This document shows, piece by piece, positions 35,850 to 43,321 of a stretch of DNA of 64,000 nt. A program made the position numbers and the translations under genes. The notes under the pieces are model-generated. The model saw only the letters and a program-made list of their open reading frames with translations. It was not told the DNA's origin and searched no databases. The stretch lies in NCBI RefSeq assembly GCF_030406045.1, contig NZ_CP128988.1, forward strand, positions 469,438 to 533,437, in the 5' to 3' direction. The stretch's first letter is position 1. Every line of letters begins with the position of its first letter. The stretch comes from Thiohalobacter sp. IOR34 (GTDB lineage: Bacteria > Pseudomonadota > Gammaproteobacteria > Thiohalobacterales > Thiohalobacteraceae).

Positions 35850-36688
35850 GCGAGATCAAGCCACCGCCACGCCCGCCGGGGCGGCGTCGCCTCAACCCGC
35901 GGCAGCAGAAGCAGCGCCGTGAATTCCTGCGCAGTGTGGCTTTGGGTACCGGTCTGGTATCCCTTTCACTGCTGGGGTTCGTGCCGGTGGTCAAGGGCGG
36001 ACCGCTGCGCCTGCGCCCGCCGGGTGCCCTTGAGGAGGACGAGTTTCTCGCTGCCTGCATCAAGTGTGGCCAGTGCGTGCAGGTCTGTCCGGTGGAGGCC
36101 ATCCACCTGGAAGACATCGACAGCGGTTTCGGGGTCGGCACACCCTACATTGCCGCCCGTGACCAGGCCTGCGACTTTTCCTGCGATGGCCTGCAGTGTG
36201 TGCTGGCCTGTCCCACCGGGGCGCTGACCCACGAGATCAACTACCCGCACGAGACGCGCATGGGCTTCGCCCGCCTGGCGCGGCCCGCGGCCTGCCTGGC
36301 AATCCAGGGCAAGGGCTTCAAGGGGCTGGCCCGCGGCGCCGGCTTCGGCGGCAAGCTGCGTTACGACGAGATCGACCGCTGGAATCCACTCTATGTCCGC
36401 GATCATCCCTACGACCTGGAGATCTGCGACCTCTGCGTGCGCCAGTGTCCGATCGAGATCCGCGCCAGCCAGTGCGAGGCCGGCAAGCCGCCCTCCGGCG
36501 ACCCCAACCAGTGTCCGCCCAAGCATGCCATCCGCCTGGAGCCGATCGAGGGCGAGGATGGCAAGGTGCGCATGACGCCGGTGGTGCTGGAGGGCTGCGT
36601 CGGCTGCGGGGTGTGCGAGATGATCTGCCCGGTGGAGGGCGAGCCGGCCATCGTGGTCGACAGTCGGAAGACGGCGGAGACGGCATGA
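35846..36688 (+). CDS. nosG: NosG (NapG-like) periplasmic ferredoxin
   Basis: 280 aa from a GTG that overlaps the nosD stop. The Tat motif QRREFLRSVALG near residue 25 predicts export with iron-sulfur clusters already inserted. Four 4Fe-4S cysteine groups are visible: CIKCGQCVQVCP, CDGLQCVLACP, CDLCVRQCP and CVGCGVCEMICP. NapG/NosG proteins pair with NapH/NosH as a proposed menaquinol dehydrogenase. The order nosD-nosG-nosH and the overlaps indicate one operon. Confidence 0.93.
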   Translation: MSEIKPPPRPPGRRRLNPRQQKQRREFLRSVALGTGLVSLSLLGFVPVVKGGPLRLRPPGALEEDEFLAACIKCGQCVQVCPVEAIHLEDIDSGFGVGTPYIAARDQACDFSCDGLQCVLACPTGALTHEINYPHETRMGFARLARPAACLAIQGKGFKGLARGAGFGGKLRYDEIDRWNPLYVRDHPYDLEICDLCVRQCPIEIRASQCEAGKPPSGDPNQCPPKHAIRLEPIEGEDGKVRMTPVVLEGCVGCGVCEMICPVEGEPAIVVDSRKTAETA

Positions 36689-37644
36689 GTTACATCAGTG
36701 AATCCTTCATGCAGATGCTGGGGCGGGCGCCGCGCAAGCCGGCCAGGGAGGAGATCCGGCCGGCGGCGCAGGAGATCCATTTCTACAAGAAGACCCACAA
36801 GCTGGACGTGGAACGACTGGAGCGGCTGCACGCCGAGCACAAGAGTCACAAGTGGCGCAACCGCCGCTGGTTGACCCTGCTGGCCATCAATCTCCTGTTC
36901 GTGCTCTCCTACTGGCTCGACATCCAGCTGCTGGAAGGCGCGCTCACCGCCTCGCGCTTCATGGGCTTCCACATGGCGGATCTCAATTCCTCGCTGCAGG
37001 TGATGCTGGCCTTCAAGGAGGTGCTGATCAATCTGGTGATCGGTACCTCGACCGTGCTGGTGATGTGGCTGCTGCTCGGCGGGCGGACCTTCTGTTCCTG
37101 GGTCTGTCCCTACCACCTGCTGGCCGAATGGGCCGAGAGCCTGCATCTGTGGCTGGCGAAGAAGAAGCTGGCGCGCAACTACAGCTTCCATCGCGGGCTG
37201 CGCACGGTGCTGTATCTGGTCTTCGCGCTGCTGGCGCTGGCCACCGGCTACACGGTGTTCGAGACCATCTCGCCGACCGGCATCGTCAGCCGGGCGCTGA
37301 TCTATGGCCCGGGACTGGCGCTGGTCTGGGTCGGCGTGCTGCTGTTGTTCGAGGTCTTCGTGTCACGCCGTGCCTGGTGCCGCTATGTCTGCCCCATCGG
37401 CATGACCTACGGCATCGTCGGCCTGGCCAGCCCGCTGCGGGTCACCTACCATCTGCAGGATTGCGCCCACGAGGGGGATTGCCGCAAGGTCTGCCTGGTG
37501 CCGCACGTGCTGGACATGACCATCAAGGGCCGGGCCCGCGATGCGAAGGTGGACGTCGGTGCCGATTGTACCCGCTGTGGCCTGTGCGTCGATCAGTGCC
37601 CGACCAACTCGCTGCGTTTCGAGTACAAGCTGCCCGGGCGTTGA
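36685..37644 (+). CDS. nosH: NosH (NapH-like) membrane quinol dehydrogenase component
   Basis: 319 aa from the ATG overlapping the nosG stop. A hydrophilic N-terminus of ~60 residues is followed by five or so membrane helices. Two CxxxCP motifs (CSWVCPYHL ~134, CRYVCPIGM ~232) and a C-terminal 4Fe-4S site (CTRCGLCVDQCP ~302) match NapH. With NosG it should pass electrons from menaquinol to the periplasm. A much longer frame that extends upstream through nosG is a shadow. Confidence 0.93.
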   Translation: MSYISESFMQMLGRAPRKPAREEIRPAAQEIHFYKKTHKLDVERLERLHAEHKSHKWRNRRWLTLLAINLLFVLSYWLDIQLLEGALTASRFMGFHMADLNSSLQVMLAFKEVLINLVIGTSTVLVMWLLLGGRTFCSWVCPYHLLAEWAESLHLWLAKKKLARNYSFHRGLRTVLYLVFALLALATGYTVFETISPTGIVSRALIYGPGLALVWVGVLLLFEVFVSRRAWCRYVCPIGMTYGIVGLASPLRVTYHLQDCAHEGDCRKVCLVPHVLDMTIKGRARDAKVDVGADCTRCGLCVDQCPTNSLRFEYKLPGR

Positions 37645-37790
37645 ACCGCTGTGGCAGCCTGCGGCCGGGCGCCGTTTTACGGTATGATCGCGAACCATCG
37701 CCGGGCTGCCGGCCGGTCCCATGAATCCGCGTCGCAGACAGCGCCCCCTTGCGCTGGCCGGCGCCTTGCAACAACCGGAATAGAGACTCG

Positions 37791-38654
37791 ATGATCCGTT
37801 TCCAGCAGGTCGCCAAGCGCTTTCGCAAGTTCCAGGCCCTGAAGGGCATCGATCTGGACATCCCCTCCGGGAGCCGCCTGGCCCTGGTCGGTTCCAACGG
37901 TGCCGGCAAGACCACCCTGATCCGCTGTCTGCTCGGAGAATACCACTTCGAAGGCAGCATCAGCATCGATGGTCAGGACGTGCACGCGCAGCGTACCGAA
38001 GTGCTGAAGCAGGTCGGCTTCGTGCCCCAGTTGCCACCGCCGTTGAAGATGCCGGTCGGTCAGTTGATCCACTTCGCCGCCGACGTCTGCGACGCCGATC
38101 CCGGGCGCATGGAGGCGATGGCCCGGCGCCTCGGCCTCGACCTGGAGCTGCTCCGCAAGCGGCCCTTCGTGCGTCTGTCCGGTGGCCAGAAGCAGAAGAT
38201 CCTGATCAGCATCGCCCTTGGGCGTGACAGCCGCCTGCTGATCATGGATGAGCCGGCCGCCAATCTCGATCCCGAGGCGCGGCACATCTTCTTCCAGCTG
38301 CTGGCCGAGAAGCCGGAGGAGACGGTGATGCTCATCTCCAGCCACCGCCTCGACGAGGTGGCCTCGCTGGTCAACCGGGTGGTGGAGATGGACCAGGGGC
38401 AGGTGGTGCTGGACGATCGGGTGGCAGACCGGGTCGATCTCGACAGCCAACTGCGCTGCGAGCTGCGCATCAATCGAGAGGAGCCGGCCTTTGCCCGCAG
38501 CCTGGCGCAGTGGGGTTTCCAGCCGGCCGGGGGGCTGTGCTGGACGGGGTTGGTGGCGGGGGCCGACCGGCTGCGCTTTCTCGGCGTACTGTCGCGTTAC
38601 GCAGGCCTGCTCAGCGCCATCCGCATGGAAGAGACAGGAGAAGAAACCGCATGA
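37791..38654 (+). CDS. nosF: ABC transporter ATP-binding protein NosF
   Basis: 287 aa from MIRFQQVAKRFRKFQALKG. Walker A GSNGAGKTTL lies near residue 34, the signature LSGGQKQKI near 132 and Walker B LLIMDEPAANLD near 152. With the membrane protein NosY it energises delivery of a sulfur species for CuZ assembly. There are 146 bp between nosH and nosF; nosL follows with a 4-base overlap. Confidence 0.94.
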   Translation: MIRFQQVAKRFRKFQALKGIDLDIPSGSRLALVGSNGAGKTTLIRCLLGEYHFEGSISIDGQDVHAQRTEVLKQVGFVPQLPPPLKMPVGQLIHFAADVCDADPGRMEAMARRLGLDLELLRKRPFVRLSGGQKQKILISIALGRDSRLLIMDEPAANLDPEARHIFFQLLAEKPEETVMLISSHRLDEVASLVNRVVEMDQGQVVLDDRVADRVDLDSQLRCELRINREEPAFARSLAQWGFQPAGGLCWTGLVAGADRLRFLGVLSRYAGLLSAIRMEETGEETA

Positions 38655-39139
38655 ATCTCGTGAAAGCCTTCCGCATCCTGCTGCTTGCTGCCCTTGGCGG
38701 CCTGCTGCTGGCCTGCTCGCGGGGCCCCGAAACCGGCCCGGTAGAGGTCAAGTGGGATCGCGATACCTGCGACCGCTGCCGGATGGTGCTGAGCGACCGT
38801 TTTCATGCCGCCCAGATCCGCAGCGGCCCGGATCGCAAGGTCTACAAGTTCGATGACATCGGCGGTGCCATGCTGTGGCTGGAGGATCAGCCCTGGAAGG
38901 ACGACCCGGCTACCGAGATCTGGGTCACCGACCGGCGTGATGGCCGCTGGATCGACGGCCGCAGCGCGACCTATGTCGACGGCGACGTGACGCCGATGGA
39001 GTTCGGTATCGGCGCCCAGGCGGAGCCGGTCGAGGGCGGCATGAGCTACCAGCAGGCGCGCCAGCTGGTGCTGGAACGCGAGCGGCGCTACAACGCGCCC
39101 GGAGCGAATCTCGAGGAACATGCCCATGAGCATCACTGA
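38651..39139 (+). CDS. nosL: NosL copper chaperone lipoprotein
   Basis: 162 aa from the ATG overlapping nosF; upstream open codons are rejected. The lipobox is LLLACS near residue 20. The metal site region is DTCDRCRMVLSD, with cysteines and a methionine as in NosL copper(I) ligands. The C-terminus is His-rich (EEHAHEHH), which might also bind metal. NosL delivers copper to apo-NosZ. nosY begins 9 bp later. Confidence 0.92.
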   Translation: MNLVKAFRILLLAALGGLLLACSRGPETGPVEVKWDRDTCDRCRMVLSDRFHAAQIRSGPDRKVYKFDDIGGAMLWLEDQPWKDDPATEIWVTDRRDGRWIDGRSATYVDGDVTPMEFGIGAQAEPVEGGMSYQQARQLVLERERRYNAPGANLEEHAHEHH

Positions 39140-39148
39140 GGTGGAGGC

Positions 39149-39976
39149 ATGAGGCATCTGTGGCTGGCCGCCTGGGCCGACATCATCGAATCGCTGCGCA
39201 CCCGCTGGTTCCAGGTCTATACGGCCATCTTCGGCGGCGTGGTGGTGCTGCTGTTCGTGTTCGGCCTCACCGAATCCCGGGTCATGGGCTTCACCGGGCT
39301 CTCCCGGCTGCTCATCACCTACATCCAGCTGACCATGGCCATCCTGCCGATCTTCGTGCTCATCACCACGGTGCGTTCGGTGGCCGGTGACCGCGAGGCC
39401 GGGGTGTTCGAGTACATGCTGTCATTGCCCATCTCGCTCGGCGCCTGGTTCTGGGGCAAGCTGCTGGGCCGCTTCGTGGTGGTCTTCCTGCCGGTGTTCC
39501 TGGCCATGGCCGGTGCCGTGGTCTGGGCGCTGATCAAGTCGGCCGAGGTGCCCTGGTTCATGTTCGGCTATTACACCGCCCTGCTGGTGGTGCTGGCCTG
39601 GTGTTTCCTCGGCATCGGCATGCTGATCTCCAGCGTGGCGCGTACCGCCGATGTCGCCCAGGGCGCCGCCTTCGTCATCTGGCTGGCCCTGATCCTGCTC
39701 CTCGACCTGATCCTGCTTGGGATCCTGATCCGTGGCGGGTTGAGTCCCGAGGGTGCGGTGGCCGTCGCCCTGGCCAATCCGTTGCAGGTGTTTCGCACCG
39801 CGGCGATGATGTTGTTCGATGCCCAGTTGGTGATGCTCGGTCCGACCGCCTTCATCATTCTCGATTTCTTCGGCCACGCCGGCTATCTGATCTGGGCCCT
39901 GGTCTATCCCCTGCTGATCGGCACCCTCTGTGCGGCGGTCGGCTATCAACTGTTCCGGCGCAGCGATCTGCCATGA
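39149..39976 (+). CDS. nosY: ABC transporter permease NosY
   Basis: 275 aa with six predicted membrane helices, starting MRHLWLAAWADIIESLRTRW. VAGDREAGVFEYMLSLPIS after the second helix is typical of NosY/ABC-2 permeases. It partners with NosF. Its stop overlaps the start of the downstream ubiE/menG-type gene by 4 bases, so translation of the nos operon runs directly into quinone biosynthesis. Confidence 0.93.
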   Translation: MRHLWLAAWADIIESLRTRWFQVYTAIFGGVVVLLFVFGLTESRVMGFTGLSRLLITYIQLTMAILPIFVLITTVRSVAGDREAGVFEYMLSLPISLGAWFWGKLLGRFVVVFLPVFLAMAGAVVWALIKSAEVPWFMFGYYTALLVVLAWCFLGIGMLISSVARTADVAQGAAFVIWLALILLLDLILLGILIRGGLSPEGAVAVALANPLQVFRTAAMMLFDAQLVMLGPTAFIILDFFGHAGYLIWALVYPLLIGTLCAAVGYQLFRRSDLP

Positions 39977-40707
39977 GCGGGGGGGCGCCCCTCAAGCACA
40001 GCTTCGGTTTCCAGCAGGTCGATCCGGCCGAGCGCCAGCGGCGCATTCGCCAGGTGTTCGAGTCGGTGGCGCCACGCTACGACCTCATGAACGACTTCAT
40101 GAGCTTCGGCATCCACCGGCTGTGGAAGCGGGTGCTGGTGCGCGAGGCGGCGGCCACTGGCGGCCAGTGCCTGGTCGATCTGGCCGGCGGTACCGGTGAC
40201 GTGGCGCGGGCTCTGAGCGGTGACGGTCGCGCGGTGCTGCTGGTCGATCCCAGCCTGGCGATGATGCAGGCCGGCCGTGCCCGGGGCCTGGACGGCGTGC
40301 GCTGCATCGCGGCGACTGGCGAGGCCCTGCCGCTGGCAGACGCCTCGGTCGACACCCTGACCATCGCCTTCGGCATCCGCAACATGACCGACATGGAGGA
40401 GGCGTTGCGCGAGATGCACCGGGTGCTGAAGCCGGGCGGCCGCTGTCTGTGCCTGGAGTTCTCACGTCCCTGGGCGTTGATCCGCCCCTTCTACAACCTC
40501 TATTCCTTCCTGGTCATTCCCCGCCTCGGTGCCCTGGTGGCGCGTCAGCCGGCTGCCTACCATTACCTGGTGGAATCCATCCGCCGCTTTCCCGACCAGG
40601 AGACGATGAGGGCCATCATGCTGCAGGCGGGTTTCGAGTCGGTGCGCTATCGCAACCTGTCCTTCGGCATCGCCTGCCTGCACATCGGGGTCAAGGCCGA
40701 CGTCTGA
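39973..40707 (+). CDS. ubiE: UbiE/MenG-type demethylmenaquinone methyltransferase
   Basis: 244 aa from MSGGAPLKHSFGFQQVD; the open frame upstream is a shadow of nosY. RYDLMNDFMSFGIHRLWKR and LVDLAGGTGDVARAL (SAM motif I, ~residue 70) are diagnostic, as is FGIRNMTDMEEALREMHRVLKPGG. It methylates the quinone ring in the last step of menaquinone synthesis and in ubiquinone synthesis. Because it is wedged between nosY and menE, a menaquinone-dedicated copy (menG) is likely. Whether a second ubiE exists elsewhere cannot be seen. Confidence 0.9.
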   Translation: MSGGAPLKHSFGFQQVDPAERQRRIRQVFESVAPRYDLMNDFMSFGIHRLWKRVLVREAAATGGQCLVDLAGGTGDVARALSGDGRAVLLVDPSLAMMQAGRARGLDGVRCIAATGEALPLADASVDTLTIAFGIRNMTDMEEALREMHRVLKPGGRCLCLEFSRPWALIRPFYNLYSFLVIPRLGALVARQPAAYHYLVESIRRFPDQETMRAIMLQAGFESVRYRNLSFGIACLHIGVKADV

Positions 40708-42113
40708 TGGAGCCGGCGGCGCCCTGTGACTGGCTGCTGCAGGCTGCGCAATGCCGGCCACGGGCGCCGGCCCTGCTGGGGCCGACCGCCAGTCTCGACT
40801 ACGCCGGCATGCTGGAGCGGACGCGCCGGCTCGCCGCGGCCCTGCGTGAACCCGGTTCGTCGGCCGAGGTGCTGGTCGTGCAGACCCGCGACAGCGAATT
40901 CCTGGTCTGCCTGCTGCATGCCGCGCTGCTCGGCGGCCGGGCGCTGATGCCCCTCGACCCGGACCTGCCGCCCGGCTGGCGGGCAGATCTGCTGGCGGCG
41001 CTGCCGTCTCATCGGCTGATCCGGGATGGGGACGCGGCGGGGGACGGCATGACGCCCGGGGAGCTGCTTGAGGCCGCGGCCATGGCCGAACCCATCGATC
41101 TGCCGCCGGCACAGCCGCCGCTCAGCGCCCGGTTGTGGCTGTCGACCAGCGGTTCCGGCGGCCGCCCCAAGCTGGTGGCGCTCGGTGATGCGGCGCTGGC
41201 GGCCAGCGTCGAGGCGGTCAACCGGCGGTTGCGGCTCGCTCCCTCAGACCTGTGGCTGGCCTGCCTGCCGCTGTTCCATGTCGGCGGTCTGTCCGTGCTC
41301 CTGCGCTGCGCGGCCGCCGGCGCTGCCGTGCGTCTGCATGGCCGCTTCGATGCCGCGGCCGTGGCCCGCGATCTGGAGCGCCAGCCCGTCAGCCATCTGT
41401 CCCTGGTGCCGGCCATGCTGGCGCGTCTGCTGGAGGCCGGTGCGCAGCCCCCCGCCTCGCTGCGGGTGGTGCTGGTCGGCGGCGGGCCGCTGTCACCGGC
41501 CCTGGCCGAGCGGGCCCTGGCTGCCGGTTGGCCGCTGTGGGTCACCTACGGCATGACCGAGACCGCTTCCCAGGTTGCCGCCCGGCCGCTCGCCTTGGGG
41601 GAGGACCCGGCCTGCGTCGGCACGCCACTGCCCGGCTTCGCGGTACGGCTGCTGGATGCGGCGGGACAGCCGGGCGCCTCCGAGGGCGTCATCGAGCTGC
41701 AGACTCCCTGGATGGAGGCTGGCGAATGGTTGCATACCGGGGATCGGGGCCGACTGGACGAGCTCGGGCGGCTGAGCCTGCTGGGGCGGGCCGACCAGGC
41801 GCTGCTGAGCGGTGGCGAGACGGTGCAGCCGGAGGCGGTCGAGGGCCTGCTGGCGGCCTGTCCCGGGGTGGCCGGGGTGGCGGTCAGCGGTCACCGTGAT
41901 CCCGTGTGGGGGGAGGTGCTGGTGGCCTTCTACCGCGGGTCGGCCGGGCCGTCGGCCGTCGAGGACTGGTGCCGGACCCATCTGGCGGGCGCGCTGCGGC
42001 CGCGTATCATCCGCCAGGTGTCGGAGCTGCCGCAGACCGCCAGCGGCAAGCTCGACCGGCGGCGGTTGCGGCGCTGGGCCGAGGAAGGACTCTCAAAGAG
42101 GGGGGGCGGCTGA
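40707..42113 (+). CDS. menE: O-succinylbenzoate-CoA ligase
   Basis: 468 aa; ATG overlaps the ubiE stop (TGATG). It belongs to the AMP-binding enzymes: P-loop-like LSTSGSGGRPKLV near residue 145, LPLFHVGGLSVLLR near 190, VTYGMTETASQV near 280, HTGDRGRLDELGRL near 345 and the catalytic lysine region PQTASGKLDRRRLRRW at the end. Length and the neighbouring men genes point to MenE, which activates OSB for ring closure by MenB. The TGA lies exactly at the left end of a family A repeat. Confidence 0.9.
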   Translation: MEPAAPCDWLLQAAQCRPRAPALLGPTASLDYAGMLERTRRLAAALREPGSSAEVLVVQTRDSEFLVCLLHAALLGGRALMPLDPDLPPGWRADLLAALPSHRLIRDGDAAGDGMTPGELLEAAAMAEPIDLPPAQPPLSARLWLSTSGSGGRPKLVALGDAALAASVEAVNRRLRLAPSDLWLACLPLFHVGGLSVLLRCAAAGAAVRLHGRFDAAAVARDLERQPVSHLSLVPAMLARLLEAGAQPPASLRVVLVGGGPLSPALAERALAAGWPLWVTYGMTETASQVAARPLALGEDPACVGTPLPGFAVRLLDAAGQPGASEGVIELQTPWMEAGEWLHTGDRGRLDELGRLSLLGRADQALLSGGETVQPEAVEGLLAACPGVAGVAVSGHRDPVWGEVLVAFYRGSAGPSAVEDWCRTHLAGALRPRIIRQVSELPQTASGKLDRRRLRRWAEEGLSKRGGG

Positions 42114-42356
42114 CCCGCATATTGCACCAAGGATTCGATGCTCAGGGCGAATCTGGCCAAGCAGTTTGTTCGATCGCCATAGAAGCATGGCCGTAGCTAG
42201 GGTTCAAGGGGGATCGGGCAGAATGCGACGCCAGATTTGCTCTGAACTCGAATAGGCACAAACCGTAACAGGGCACAATTGCTCGCATAGGGGATCACTG
42301 CCTTGATGAATACCGAAAAATTACGCATTCAAGGCCGCCTTCGTGCAATATGCGGG
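42114..42356. repeat. Family A MITE-like element, copy 2
   Basis: 243 bp with ends CCCGCATATTGCACC and its complement. The left flank CTGA contains the menE stop; the right flank is CTAG, so the duplication is not perfect here. It is otherwise closely similar to copies 1 and 4. Confidence 0.85.
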
Positions 42357-42370
42357 CTAGATTCGACAGA

Positions 42371-42520
42371 CTCCCAAGGCCTGTTACATCACGCCAATCG
42401 CGGCCTGGAGGCCGCTCCTACGGGGCATGGCAGAATCCCGGTAGGAGCGGCCTCCAGGCCGCGATCTCCGGTGGGTCCAGGCACGCCTTCATCCGGGGCC
42501 TGATGCAATGTCCGGGCTAG
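42371..42520. repeat. Family B REP doublet (B3)
   Basis: It begins CCCAAGGCCTGTTACATCACGCC split across 42373-42395, contains the doublet at 42397-42465, and ends with GATGCAATGTCCGGG then CTAG. Orientation is opposite to B2 and B4. Together with family A copy 2 it fills 42114-42520. Confidence 0.75.
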
Positions 42521-42571
42521 ATGGGCCGTGCCAGGCAGAAATCCCGAAAGGTCTCTGATCAGCAGTCGCGA

Positions 42572-43042
42572 TCAGGCGCGGATGAGTTTCTCGCAGGCCT
42601 CGATGCAGTCGGCGCAGGCATCGGCGCAGGCCTTGCACTCGGCATGCTTGTCCTCGTGCTTGCGGCAGGCCTTCTCGCAGACCTTGCAGACGTCCGCGCA
42701 GACACGGGCGACGGCCTTGAGCCGGTCGGAGCGGTAGGCGGCCATCTTCTCCAGGGCGCTGCACATGGCCAGCATCTCCTGCACCGAATCGGCGCATTCG
42801 GCAACCGAGGTGTCGCCGCGCTTGAACAGCTCCATGCAGTGGTCGATGCACAGCTGGCCCTTCTTCAGGCAGTCCAGCGCCGTGTCGATCAACGCTTCGT
42901 GGGGATTGCCGGCATGGTGATGCATGTGCTCGCTGGCCAGGGACTGGCTGCTGGCCAGCAGCACGCCGCTCGCCAGGGCGCCCTTCAGCAGGTCGCGGCG
43001 GAAGGGGTTGGAGGGGGATGCGGTCATCGATGCTTTCGCCAT
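42572..43042 (-). CDS. Csp-like four-helix copper-storage protein (Tat-exported)
   Basis: 156 aa. A Tat signal (NPFRRDLLKGALASGVLLA) predicts export in folded form. The mature part is a cysteine-rich helical bundle with 14 Cys spaced as in DUF326/Csp proteins, such as CADVCKVCEKAC and CKACADACADCIEAC, plus an HMHHH patch near the N-terminus. Csp1 proteins hold many Cu(I) ions inside the bundle. Its position beside nosZ, nosL and a nos maturation set suggests it buffers copper for NosZ, which needs six Cu per monomer. That link is inferred. Confidence 0.87.
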   Translation of the reverse strand: MAKASMTASPSNPFRRDLLKGALASGVLLASSQSLASEHMHHHAGNPHEALIDTALDCLKKGQLCIDHCMELFKRGDTSVAECADSVQEMLAMCSALEKMAAYRSDRLKAVARVCADVCKVCEKACRKHEDKHAECKACADACADCIEACEKLIRA

Positions 43043-43195
43043 GTCTTCTTGTCCTTTTATGGTCGTCTCAGGCAGCGCACGCTATGGCATGTCGTCCGCC
43101 GCATGATGACGGCATGCCGGCCGATTTTCAACAGGTGCCGAAAAGTCGGCATGTATCGTGCATTGTTCGAAGGTGCCGACGGTTTTGCGACGGCA

Positions 43196-43227
43196 GAACA
43201 CGGCATATTTAGTTGCCGGGTTAATAA
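43196..43227 (+). repeat. 32-bp inverted repeat, left copy
   Basis: GAACACGGCATATTTAGTTG and the following 12 bases recur as an inverted copy at 45756-45787 with one mismatch. The two copies bracket the GGDEF-EAL gene. Confidence 0.8.
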
Positions 43228-43321
43228 TATGGCACGGGATTCCCCGATGCCGGTCTGTGGGCATGCCGGGACAAGGGGTGGACAAGAGTCGCGCGAGGAC
43301 ATGGCGCTACACGGTGAATCG

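Noticed and set aside
42521-43321. N-terminal extension of the GGDEF-EAL frame (total 979 aa)
   Set aside because: The extension overlaps the Csp-like gene on the other strand and has no domain signature; the membrane helix and sensor begin after the ATG at 43322.
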